7,431 nucleotides of DNA. Origin: Actinomycetota bacterium (GTDB lineage Bacteria; Actinomycetota; Geothermincolia; Fen-727; Anoxymicrobiaceae). A program made the translations under genes and the position numbers. The notes below the pieces were generated by a model that worked only from the letters and a program-made list of their open reading frames with translations, did no database searches and was not told where the DNA came from. Shown piece by piece: positions 1 to 6,581 of this stretch (position 1 is its first letter; each line of letters opens with the position of its first letter). The stretch spans positions 1 through 7,431 of the forward strand of contig JAENXM010000082.1 in the NCBI GenBank assembly GCA_016649525.1. The letters are read 5' to 3'.

Positions 1-1938
1 GAATACAAGTTCCTCATGCGCGAGATCGGCGAGGCAAAGCTGAGACTGAACGTGGCGAGGCTGCGGACGATGCAGGAGGAGTGGCAGCGTCACCAGGGGA
101 TTCAAAACGAGAGGAAGGAGAAGCTAAAGGGTCTCGAGGAGAGGCTTTCCGGCAGGCTGGCCGTTGCGGGGGAGCTTGAACAGGGCGAGGGTGGTTGGAG
201 GACCGAAGAGGCGGCGCTGCGGGACCATCTATACCGCCTGGTCTCCTTCGAGGAGCAGCTCAAAGCGCTTCTCGAACTCTGGGACGAGAAACAGAGGCTC
301 GCGGAGGTAAGGCTTCCAGCAGCCGTCGGCCCCGATGAACTCCCGAGGTTGCGAAAGCGAAACAGCGAGCTCGAAGACAGCAAGGCAGGGCTCATGGATC
401 GCTCCAGGAAGCTCTACGCTCAAGAAGCGGAGCTCGTCGAGCGCTACCAGGAGCTCAACGCTGAGTTGAACGAGAGTATCCACGAGATTCTGGGGCTGGA
501 GGCAAGGCTCGAGTTGCTCGCCACCCCCGCGGGCCGGTTGGACTCCCTGGTGGCCGACAGGGTTCGACTCAGAAGAGAACGGCTTGCTGAGCTGGAAGAG
601 GAGCGGGAGAGGCTCGTGCCGGAGCGCGATGCGCTCTCCATAGCCGACGTGGCAGCCCGCGTCGAGGAGATAAGAGATGAGCTGGATTACTGGGTAGAAG
701 CTGGAGTTTCTGATGGAGAGGTTGGCCTGGACAAGGGTGAGATGAAGGCCCGCCTTTCAAAGCTTCGTGGGCTGGAGGAGAAAGTAACGGCGAAGCTGAG
801 AAAGACGGAGAACACGCTGGGTGAGGTAAGAGACGATATAAAGTCTGTGGAGGCCGAGCTCGCGGCCCTCAACCGCGAGATGGAACTCGGCAGGCAGCGT
901 GAATCAGAACTGACGCGTATCCTGGATACCCGCGAAGCGGAGCGACCCGTGATTGAGGGTGGAATCAGGCTCGGCACAGAGGAGATCCATCATGCAAGAG
1001 AGCTTCACCGTAACCTTATCGAGCAGGCTCAAAGGCGAAGGAAGCTAATCCTTGCCAGGCTTGATGAGGGAGCTACCCGGGTAGAGGGAGCGGCCGACAG
1101 GCTGAGATCGCTCCGTGACGAGATATCCGGGATCCAGCGCGAGCGGGACGAGCTCAGGGAGCAGATGCACGGAGATGACCTTGCGCACGCCGAGCTCAAG
1201 GTAAAGGTCGAGCAGCTTGTTGAAAAGATAGTCGATGAGCACAAGGTGCCGCTCGAGTTCGCGCTCAAGCAGTGCCAGGAGGGAGAGCCCGAGTCCGAGC
1301 TGGAGAGAAAAGTAGAAGAGCTGACCGGGCACCTCGAGCACATCGGGCCGGTCAACCCCGAGGCAGTCACCGAGAAGGACTCTCTCGAGGAGAGATATGA
1401 CTTTTTGAGGGAGCAGGTCGCGGACATCGAGCAGGCTAAGTCCGAGCTCCGCAAGGTGGTCAGGCAGATTGACCGCGAGATCGAGGGAAAGTTCGCGCAG
1501 ACGCTCGATGACGTCAACCGCAACTTCCAGGAGCTTTTCTCCTTCCTGTTCCCCAAGGGTCGCGCGGAGGTGAGGCTCACAGATCCCGATGACCTGCTCT
1601 CAAGCGGGGTCGAGATACTCGCTCAGCCCGAGGGAAAGAGGCTTCGCCGAATATCGCTGCTCTCCGGAGGCGAGACCGCACTCACCGCGATCGCGTTCTT
1701 CTTCGCCCTCTTCAGGGTGCGCCCGAGCCCGTTCTATTTCCTCGACGAGGTCGAGGCCGCGCTGGACGATGTGAACCTCCACCGTTTCCTTGACCTAGTC
1801 CGCGAGTTCAAGGACGAGTCACAGCTCATACTCATAACCCACCAGAAGAGGTCCATGGAGATAGCCGACGTCCTCTATGGAATAACGATGCAGGATGATG
1901 GAATCTCCAAGGTGGTATCGCAGAGAATCGCGAGCTGA
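1..1938 (+). CDS. smc: Chromosome segregation ATPase SMC, 5'-truncated by window edge
   Basis: The frame is open from base 1 (EYKFLM...), so the ATG at 16 is probably internal and the N-terminal Walker A half lies upstream. Residues are counted from base 1 (645 visible). About 447 residues of charged heptad-like coiled coil come first, with a Pro/Gly break near 106-115. The head-proximal IGPVNPEA element (448-455) and C-terminal ATPase lobe follow: ABC signature LSGGE (554-558, then T where K/R is more usual), Walker B FYFLDEVE with D582/E583, D-loop ALDD and H-loop histidine 614 in ITHQK. SMC dimers with ScpA/ScpB load on and extrude DNA to segregate chromosomes. The family is usually about 1,150-1,200 residues with a ~170-residue hinge between two arms; no hinge is visible here although length alone predicts part of one (see findings). 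The stop overlaps ftsY. Identity as an SMC-family head is certain; the overall architecture is not. Confidence 0.93.
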   Translation, partial: EYKFLMREIGEAKLRLNVARLRTMQEEWQRHQGIQNERKEKLKGLEERLSGRLAVAGELEQGEGGWRTEEAALRDHLYRLVSFEEQLKALLELWDEKQRLAEVRLPAAVGPDELPRLRKRNSELEDSKAGLMDRSRKLYAQEAELVERYQELNAELNESIHEILGLEARLELLATPAGRLDSLVADRVRLRRERLAELEEERERLVPERDALSIADVAARVEEIRDELDYWVEAGVSDGEVGLDKGEMKARLSKLRGLEEKVTAKLRKTENTLGEVRDDIKSVEAELAALNREMELGRQRESELTRILDTREAERPVIEGGIRLGTEEIHHARELHRNLIEQAQRRRKLILARLDEGATRVEGAADRLRSLRDEISGIQRERDELREQMHGDDLAHAELKVKVEQLVEKIVDEHKVPLEFALKQCQEGEPESELERKVEELTGHLEHIGPVNPEAVTEKDSLEERYDFLREQVADIEQAKSELRKVVRQIDREIEGKFAQTLDDVNRNFQELFSFLFPKGRAEVRLTDPDDLLSSGVEILAQPEGKRLRRISLLSGGETALTAIAFFFALFRVRPSPFYFLDEVEAALDDVNLHRFLDLVREFKDESQLILITHQKRSMEIADVLYGITMQDDGISKVVSQRIAS

Positions 1939-3074
1939 TGGCTGGCAAGGGCAAGAAGAAGCATCCAAAGGGTAAACCCAAGAAGCGTCGCGCTAAGCCG
2001 CTGCGCGAAGAGACTCGTGAACAGGCGGCCGGGGAAGAGGTACGGCCAAAGGAGGAGCTGGAACCTGCCCCGCTGTCCGAACCTCTCCCCGGGGAGACTG
2101 AGGCTATAGAGCTCGAGGGTCCTGTGGATGGATCGGTGGGAGCAGAGGCTGAACCTCCCGAAGAAGAGGGTGAGGAGTGGGGCCGCCGCTTGAGGCGCGG
2201 GATGTCACGCTCGCGCAGGGCTATAACGATGCCTTTCACGAGGGCCGCCGCGAGGAAGGCGATCACCCCGGAGTTCTGGACCGAGGCGGAGGACGCTCTC
2301 ATAGCAGCGGACGCCGGGGTGGCGTGCTCTGCCAGGATAGTGGAGAACGCGAAAAAGAGGATAATCTCCGAGGGGATCCGGGACATCGAGGGCCTGAAGG
2401 ACGCTTTCCGCCGCGAGGTCGTGGCGATGCTCGAGTCCTTCGGAGAGCCGCCCGAGCCGCCCCCGGAGCGCCCGCGCGTAATCTTCATAGCCGGCGTGAA
2501 CGGGGTCGGGAAGACGACCACCGCCGCGAAGATCGGTTTTCTTCTCAAGGAGAAAGGAAATAAGATACTCTTTGCGGCTGCGGACACCTTCAGGGCTGCG
2601 GGTATCGAGCAGATGGAGATGTGGGCGAGCCGCGTCGTTGCCCCGGTGGTGAGCCACCAGGCCGGCGGGGATCCCGCGGCTGTCGTCTATGATTCCATAG
2701 AGTCGGCGAAGGCAAAGAGCATTGACACAGTGCTCGTAGATACCGCGGGGAGGCTTCACACGAAGAAGAATCTCATGGAGGAGCTAGGAAAGATGTGGCG
2801 GGTCGCCGACCGCCAGCTGCCGGGAAGACCGGAGGCGATCCTGGTGATCGATGCGACGACCGGGCAGAACGGCGTGAGCCAGGCCAGGATATTCGGGGAG
2901 GTGCTCGACGTTTCCTCCATTGCCCTTACCAAGATGGACGGAAGCGCCAAGGGGGGCGTGGTCATGGCGATCGGCATGGAGCTCGGCATCCCGGTCGCTT
3001 ACATCGGAGTCGGGGAGGGCATTTCCGACCTGAAACCTTTCGACCCCGAGCAGTACGCGACGGCGCTCTTCTAG
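1938..3074 (+). CDS. ftsY: Signal recognition particle receptor GTPase FtsY
   Basis: This is a 378-residue SRP receptor. It binds the Ffh-RNA particle at the inner face of the membrane and hands translating ribosomes to the Sec translocon through reciprocal GTP hydrolysis. Residues 1-25 are very basic, 26-80 acidic and proline-rich (the variable A region), and a basic stretch RRLRRGMSRSRR (83-94) before the N domain could touch the membrane. The NG domain shows the P-loop GVNGVGKTT (186-194), the ADTFRAAGIEQ element (215-225), DTAGR (268-272), TKMDG (331-335) and the closing GEGISDLKPFDP (359-370). Its ATG shares one base with the smc stop (TGATG) and no good Shine-Dalgarno precedes it, so translation is probably coupled to smc. 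The length and absence of transmembrane segments fit the family. The long antisense frames over it are compositional shadows. Confidence 0.97.
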   Translation: MAGKGKKKHPKGKPKKRRAKPLREETREQAAGEEVRPKEELEPAPLSEPLPGETEAIELEGPVDGSVGAEAEPPEEEGEEWGRRLRRGMSRSRRAITMPFTRAAARKAITPEFWTEAEDALIAADAGVACSARIVENAKKRIISEGIRDIEGLKDAFRREVVAMLESFGEPPEPPPERPRVIFIAGVNGVGKTTTAAKIGFLLKEKGNKILFAAADTFRAAGIEQMEMWASRVVAPVVSHQAGGDPAAVVYDSIESAKAKSIDTVLVDTAGRLHTKKNLMEELGKMWRVADRQLPGRPEAILVIDATTGQNGVSQARIFGEVLDVSSIALTKMDGSAKGGVVMAIGMELGIPVAYIGVGEGISDLKPFDPEQYATALF

Positions 3075-3087
3075 CCGGGAGGTCAGA

Positions 3088-4092
3088 ATGCGCTACGATC
3101 TTAGGTTCTGGGCCGAGTTCATATCACCGCCCGAGATAGTCGAACGAGCGCTGCCGCTACTCGCGGAGTTCTCCGCGGGGGTGGGCGTGTCAGTCCCTGA
3201 GGGGTCGCTGTCGGACGAGAATGCGGCGGCCTTCCGGGACATCAAGGCGGCGGGGGTCGAGTTCGCCTTCTGGCCGCTGCTGGAGCGCGAGAAGGGCTAT
3301 TTCCCGAACGAGGCGAACGTGCCGGCATACGCCGAGATGGTCCGCGGCCTGATCGCGTGGGCTGATGACAACGGGGTCCTCCCGGACATGATAGCGGTGG
3401 ACCTCGAGCTTCCTCTGGAGCAGATATCGGCCTTTCTTGGGGCGCAGGAAGGAGGCGGAGGCAGGCGCGTCCTCGACATGTTGAAGGAGAACCTCAACCC
3501 CGAGCGTTTCCGTGAGGCCAGATGCGGACTCATCGAGCTCAACTCCTGGATAAGGAGCAGGGGAATCAGAACTATTGCCGCAGTCCTCCCCTGGGTTGCG
3601 ATAGAGCTGTTCGGTGACGGGGAAACCGTCCAGGACATGATGGAGACCCCTGTAAGCGGTATCGACTGGGACCTCATCAGCCCGATGCTTTACGTATCGA
3701 TGTTCGAGGGGATGACAGGCGGACGCGTAAGCGTTTTAGACGCCAACTCGCTCGTGTATGAGACCACCGTTCGGCTACGGAACAAGTACGGCGGGAGGGC
3801 GGCGGTGTCATTGGGAGTGACAGGCACCGGGGTTCTCGGCAACGAGCCGACTTTCGAGACGGTCGAAGAATTGATGGTGGGGGTGGAGGCGTCGCTCGCG
3901 GCGGGCACCAGGGACATAAGCATCTATAACCTGGAGGGCGTGGTCTCCCGTGAGGACCCTCGCTCGTGGCTCGAAGCCCTGAGGGCCGCGCGCCCGAGGA
4001 TCCCCGCTAGATCCGCCAGGGTCGTCCGGATCCTGGGAGCTTTGAGAAACCTCCATCCCGCGGTTTCCAGGCTCAAGGACATGCTTTCATAA
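3088..4092 (+). CDS. Uncharacterised 334-residue protein, possibly TIM-barrel / glycosidase-like
   Basis: I do not recognise a named family. The ATG follows GGGAGGT by 6 bases and lies 13 bases after the ftsY stop, so it reads as the third gene of the smc-ftsY operon. No signal peptide or membrane segment is apparent, suggesting a cytoplasmic protein. Alternating hydrophobic strands and helices suggest a (beta/alpha) barrel: FAFWPLL (59-65), MIAVDLELP (101-109), TIAAVLPWVAIELF (162-175), DLISPMLYVSMF (195-206), AAVSLGVTGTG (238-248) and ISIYNLEG (277-284). Acidic residues at strand ends (D105, E107, E283) and the SPMLY motif recall glycoside-hydrolase-like barrels such as DUF4015, but this is impression, not a family match. 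The C-terminal ~30 residues are basic and helical. Composition matches the neighbours. The last 6 bases overlap the convergent LUD gene. A real gene is near certain; its function is unknown. Confidence 0.88.
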   Translation: MRYDLRFWAEFISPPEIVERALPLLAEFSAGVGVSVPEGSLSDENAAAFRDIKAAGVEFAFWPLLEREKGYFPNEANVPAYAEMVRGLIAWADDNGVLPDMIAVDLELPLEQISAFLGAQEGGGGRRVLDMLKENLNPERFREARCGLIELNSWIRSRGIRTIAAVLPWVAIELFGDGETVQDMMETPVSGIDWDLISPMLYVSMFEGMTGGRVSVLDANSLVYETTVRLRNKYGGRAAVSLGVTGTGVLGNEPTFETVEELMVGVEASLAAGTRDISIYNLEGVVSREDPRSWLEALRAARPRIPARSARVVRILGALRNLHPAVSRLKDMLS

Positions 4093-4737
4093 GCCCAAAG
4101 ACTCCCCGATGAGGAATACCTTCAGATCCGTCCATATGGGCTTCAGGCTGATGATCGCGGTGACCCTGCAGATGTTCATCGGGCTGCGGCATTCGACGCA
4201 CCTGCCTCGCTCCACGCACGGAAGATCGAGCCCGAGACGGCGGGCGTTGGCGGGGGCCGCGACGTTACGGACCCGCGAGAATGCCTCGTCCCTGTCGGCG
4301 ACGAGCTTGTTCACACCCGCGAGCACTATCACGGTTTCCGGTCCGAATATCATCCCGGTTACCCTGTTGCCGATGCCGTCGGTGTTGACGAGCTCGCCCC
4401 GCATGGTTATCGCGTTGCTCGAGCAGAGGAAGAAGGCGGCCCTGACGGCTTCCTTTCGTACATCGAGGCTCTCGGCCATGTCCATCTCCGGCCTGTGGGA
4501 TATGACGCGGGTGCCCCTCTCGGAAATGCGCTCGAGTACACCGAGCTCTTGAAGGGTGACCGATCCTCCCGCTCCAACCGTGGCATCCGCCGGGATGATG
4601 TCCAGGACCGCCGCCACAGCCTCTTCCGCAGAGTAGAAGTACCTGGCGTCGAACCCTCGTTTAGAAAGGGCCTTGACCGCTTCGTTCCCCCTGCTCGAGT
4701 GGAAGCCTCTTCGTACCTCATCGAACGTGTCTGACAT
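4087..4737 (-). CDS. LUD-domain (lactate-utilisation-type, DUF162) protein
   Basis: This is a 216-residue stand-alone LUD-domain protein. Visible family features are GAGGSVTLQELG (55-66), SSNAITMRGELVNTDGIGNR (106-125), FGPETVIVLAGVNKLV (131-146), RVRNVAAPANARRLGL (155-170) and a tail with four cysteines (174, 180, 183, 190) in CVERGRCVEC...NIC, followed by TDLKVFLIGESLGL. The Cys pattern is typical of stand-alone members and may bind a metal or cluster (inference). LUD proteins include LutB/LutC, which take part in lactate oxidation, but many single-domain members have no proven reaction and no lutA/lutB partner is present here. The start at 4737 is chosen because AAAGGAG lies 5 bases upstream and a -10 element sits just beyond it; an in-frame ATG at 4845 would be upstream of that promoter. 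The gene faces the opposite way to all its neighbours, suggesting independent expression. Confidence 0.92.
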   Translation of the reverse strand: MSDTFDEVRRGFHSSRGNEAVKALSKRGFDARYFYSAEEAVAAVLDIIPADATVGAGGSVTLQELGVLERISERGTRVISHRPEMDMAESLDVRKEAVRAAFFLCSSNAITMRGELVNTDGIGNRVTGMIFGPETVIVLAGVNKLVADRDEAFSRVRNVAAPANARRLGLDLPCVERGRCVECRSPMNICRVTAIISLKPIWTDLKVFLIGESLGL

Positions 4738-4766
4738 GGCCTCTCCTTTGACTTTGGACAAGTGAG

Positions 4767-4775
4767 AGTATAACA
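4767..4775 (-). promoter_or_regulatory. Extended -10 promoter for the LUD gene
   Basis: The minus strand reads TGTTATACT: a TATACT hexamer (5 of 6 to TATAAT) preceded by the extended -10 TGn. No convincing -35 lies 16-18 bases upstream, which an extended -10 can tolerate. Initiation near 4760 would give a leader of about 22 bases containing the AAAGGAG ribosome site, consistent with the 4737 start. Confidence 0.5.
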
Positions 4776-4778
4776 TTC

Positions 4779-4794
4779 CGGGGTCGGTGCCCCG
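4779..4794. repeat. Inverted repeat upstream of the LUD -10 element
   Basis: CGGGG, six bases, CCCCG. On the minus strand it covers the spacer and -35 zone of the LUD promoter, where a repressor or activator could act. The arms are short and GC-only, so chance in GC-rich DNA is possible. Confidence 0.3.
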
Positions 4795-4829
4795 TTGGTA
4801 GGATTTACCATTTTCCTGAGGAGGAAAAC

Positions 4830-4843
4830 GTTCGGTCCCGAAC
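4830..4843. promoter_or_regulatory. Perfect 14-bp palindromic site GTTCGGTCCCGAAC, possible operator
   Basis: The arms GTTCGG and CCGAAC are separated by TC. The site lies in the divergent intergenic region between the LUD gene and the zinc-ribbon gene, five bases before a TATATT hexamer. The half-sites are in the opposite order to the CGAAC-N4-GTTCG LexA box, so it is not an SOS box. The binding factor is unknown. Confidence 0.4.
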
Positions 4844-4848
4844 AAAGG

Positions 4849-4854
4849 TATATT
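4849..4854 (+). promoter_or_regulatory. Possible -10 (TATATT) for the zinc-ribbon gene
   Basis: TATATT matches 5 of 6 of the -10 consensus in otherwise GC-rich sequence, but no recognisable -35 lies 16-18 bases upstream. It would give a leader of about 70 bases. TAATAA at 4888-4893 is an alternative, also without a -35. The zinc-ribbon gene needs its own promoter because its upstream neighbour is divergent. Confidence 0.25.
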
Positions 4855-4930
4855 CGCCCCGATGGTAAAAATATGAATCGGATAGGTTAATAACGCCGAA
4901 TAGACCCGGCTCTAGGGCAAAGGAGGAAAA

Positions 4931-5077
4931 ATGGCGGAAGCGTATTGCGTAAAGTGCAAGGCAAAGCGGGATATGAAAGATCCCGAGGAAGTCGAGATGA
5001 AGAACAAGAGGAAGGCGCTCAAGGGTACCTGCGAGAAGTGCGGGACCAAGATGTTCAGGATCCTCGGTAAATCATAG
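4931..5077 (+). CDS. Small zinc-ribbon protein, DUF5679 type (48 aa)
   Basis: This is a 48-residue basic protein: MAEAYCVKCKAKRDMKDPEE at the N-terminus, a lysine-rich middle, and GTCEKCGTKMFRILGKS at the C-terminus. Two CxxC knuckles (C6/C9 and C34/C37) should bind one zinc ion as a ribbon. Length, the YCVKCKAKR start and the CxxCGTKMFRI end match my recollection of the DUF5679 family, which has no assigned reaction; nucleic-acid or ribosome binding is only inferred from the basic charge and the fold. The start is well supported: AAAGGAGG ends four bases before the ATG. It is a single-gene unit, with a divergent LUD gene on one side and a strong hairpin plus a new promoter on the other. Nothing looks truncated. 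Confidence 0.85.
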   Translation: MAEAYCVKCKAKRDMKDPEEVEMKNKRKALKGTCEKCGTKMFRILGKS

Positions 5078-5101
5078 CCAGCGATAACGGATAGCCGACC
5101 G

Positions 5102-5132
5102 GTAGAAGCCCGGCTTACAGCCGGGCTTCTGC
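5102..5132 (+). terminator. Strong hairpin, probable terminator after the zinc-ribbon gene
   Basis: AGAAGCCCGGC and GCCGGGCTTCT form a perfect 11-bp stem around the loop TTACA, extendable to 13 bp with one G-T wobble. It begins 24 bases after the zinc-ribbon stop and before the ffh promoter. No T-run follows (GCGTGTGG), so it is not a textbook intrinsic terminator; U-poor hairpins of this kind are common behind genes in GC-rich actinobacteria. Confidence 0.65.
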
Positions 5133-5155
5133 GTGTGGTCATGCTGACCTCACCT

Positions 5156-5184
5156 TTGACACCCCGATAACTTATCATTAGCAT
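5156..5184 (+). promoter_or_regulatory. Primary-sigma promoter for ffh-rpsP-khpA-rimM
   Basis: There is a perfect TTGACA -35 (5156-5161), a 17-base spacer and TAGCAT as -10 (5179-5184). Initiation near 5191 would leave a leader of about 34 bases before the ffh ATG. The spacer contains the odd palindrome GATAACTTATC (5166-5176), which may be chance or an operator. This is the best promoter in the window and fits the start of a housekeeping operon. Confidence 0.7.
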
Positions 5185-5224
5185 ATGGGAGCGATTCTCA
5201 CATGGATGTGTAAAAGAGGCGCTC

Positions 5225-6556
5225 ATGTTCGACAGCCTTAGCGACAGGCTCCAGGGCGTATTCGCGAAGCTGAGGGGCCAGGGCAAACTGACAGAGAAAG
5301 ACGTAGATGCCGCGATGCGGGAGATCCGCATGGTGCTGCTCGAGGCGGACGTCAACTACAAGGTAGTCAAGCAGTTCGTCGAGCATGTGAAAGAGCGTGC
5401 CGTGGGGGAGGGTGTCACAAAGAGCGTCACCCCGGCCCAGCAGGTGGTAAAGATCGTGTATGACGAGATGGTGGACATACTGGGAGGCACGCAACAGGCC
5501 CTTAAGTTCGCGTCACACCCGCCTTCGGTCATCATGCTGGTCGGCCTGCAGGGCAGCGGAAAGACGACCGCTGCGGCGAAGCTCGCCGTCATGCTCCGCC
5601 GGCAGGGAAGGGACCCCATGCTCGTCGCGGCCGATATATACCGCCCGGCTGCGGTGGAGCAGTTACAGACGCTCGGCGGCCAGATAGACGTGCCGGTAGC
5701 CTACTACAGGCACAAGAGCGCGGTCGCGATAGTCGAGGAAGCCCTGCGGGAAGCGACGCGCACCGGTCGCGACGTGGTGATACTGGATACCGCCGGCAGG
5801 CTCCACATAGACGAGGACATGATGCAGGAGCTGGTGGACATAAAAAGCTCGGTACCCCCCGGTGAGAGCCTGCTCGTTGTGGACGCGATGACGGGCCAGG
5901 ACGCGGTGAACGTGGCGCTGGCTTTCCTCGACAAGGTCGATTTCGACGGGATCATCCTCACCAAGATGGACGGAGACGCGCGCGGGGGCGCGGCACTCTC
6001 CATGAAATCCGTGACAGGAAAGCCCATCAAGCTCGCCTCGGTCGGCGAGAAAGTCAACGACCTGGAGGTTTTCCACCCCGACCGGGTCGCCTCCCGCATA
6101 CTGGGGATGGGTGACATAGTGACCCTCGTCGAGAAGGCCGAGGATACCATGACCGAGGAGCGCGCCCGCAAGCTCGAGGAGAAGCTCCGCAAGCACAGGT
6201 TCGACTTCGATGACTTCCTCGAGCAGATGGAGCAGCTCCGCAGTATGGGAGGATTATCGAAGGTCCTCGAGATGGTGCCGGGTATGGGGAACGTCGCCGG
6301 TACCTACGGGCTCGACCTCGACGACAGGCGCATGAAGAGGATCGAGGCTATAATTCAGTCGATGACACGCGAGGAAAGGCAGAACCCGCACGTACTCAAC
6401 GCAAGCCGCCGCCGGCGTGTCGCAGCCGGCAGCGGTACCAGCACCCAGGATGTAAACCAGCTCGTCAAGCAGTTCGCGCAGATGCAGAAACTGCTGAAGC
6501 AGTTCTCCGGCAAGGGCGGCGAGATGGGTATGATGAAGAGGCTGTTTCCTTTCTGA
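5225..6556 (+). CDS. ffh: Signal recognition particle protein Ffh (SRP54)
   Basis: This 443-residue protein is the GTPase and signal-sequence-binding subunit of the SRP; with the small SRP RNA it captures nascent membrane proteins and docks on FtsY. The N domain (1-~95) has VLLEADVNYKVVKQF (37-51). The G domain has the P-loop GLQGSGKTT (107-115), ADIYRPAAVEQL (136-147), DTAGR (188-192), TKMDGDARGG (246-255) and GEKVNDLEVFHPDR (274-287). A linker leads to the methionine-rich M domain (~325-443), whose NASRRRRVAAGSG segment (392-404) is the expected SRP-RNA-binding helix-turn-helix; it closes with GEMGMMKRLFPF. The length is normal. The ATG follows a modest AAGAGG by 5 bases. No SRP RNA gene lies in the window. 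It heads a run with rpsP, khpA and rimM. Confidence 0.98.
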   Translation: MFDSLSDRLQGVFAKLRGQGKLTEKDVDAAMREIRMVLLEADVNYKVVKQFVEHVKERAVGEGVTKSVTPAQQVVKIVYDEMVDILGGTQQALKFASHPPSVIMLVGLQGSGKTTAAAKLAVMLRRQGRDPMLVAADIYRPAAVEQLQTLGGQIDVPVAYYRHKSAVAIVEEALREATRTGRDVVILDTAGRLHIDEDMMQELVDIKSSVPPGESLLVVDAMTGQDAVNVALAFLDKVDFDGIILTKMDGDARGGAALSMKSVTGKPIKLASVGEKVNDLEVFHPDRVASRILGMGDIVTLVEKAEDTMTEERARKLEEKLRKHRFDFDDFLEQMEQLRSMGGLSKVLEMVPGMGNVAGTYGLDLDDRRMKRIEAIIQSMTREERQNPHVLNASRRRRVAAGSGTSTQDVNQLVKQFAQMQKLLKQFSGKGGEMGMMKRLFPF

Positions 6557-6581
6557 CGGCCCGGGTTTTGATAGAATAACG

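Noticed and set aside
16..18. ATG at 16 as the true start of a short coiled-coil ATPase gene
   Set aside because: The frame stays open to base 1 with the same coiled-coil character, and no ribosome site is visible in the 15 upstream bases. It cannot be fully excluded without upstream sequence.
1832..2587. Long minus-strand open frame (251 codons) opposite the smc end and ftsY start
   Set aside because: It is fully antisense to two certain genes, its product is Ser/Arg/Pro-rich low-complexity sequence with no motif, and long antisense frames are expected in GC-rich DNA. Other antisense frames over smc, ftsY and ffh were dismissed for the same reason.
4830..4843. LexA/SOS box
   Set aside because: The half-sites are in the order GTTCG-N4-CGAAC, the reverse of the CGAAC-N4-GTTCG arrangement LexA recognises.
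4738..4845. N-terminal extension of the LUD protein from an upstream in-frame ATG at 4845
   Set aside because: The extra 36 residues do not look like LUD sequence, the extended -10 element lies inside them, and the start at 4737 has a strong AAAGGAG at correct spacing.
4859..4881. CCGAT ... ATCGG inverted repeat before the zinc-ribbon gene
   Set aside because: The 5-base arms are separated by about 13 bases, so this is easily chance and has no clear relation to a promoter.
5078..5224. SRP RNA (ffs) gene next to ffh
   Set aside because: The conserved GGAA-tetraloop helix with its asymmetric internal loop is absent; the only structure is the simple hairpin at 5102-5132.
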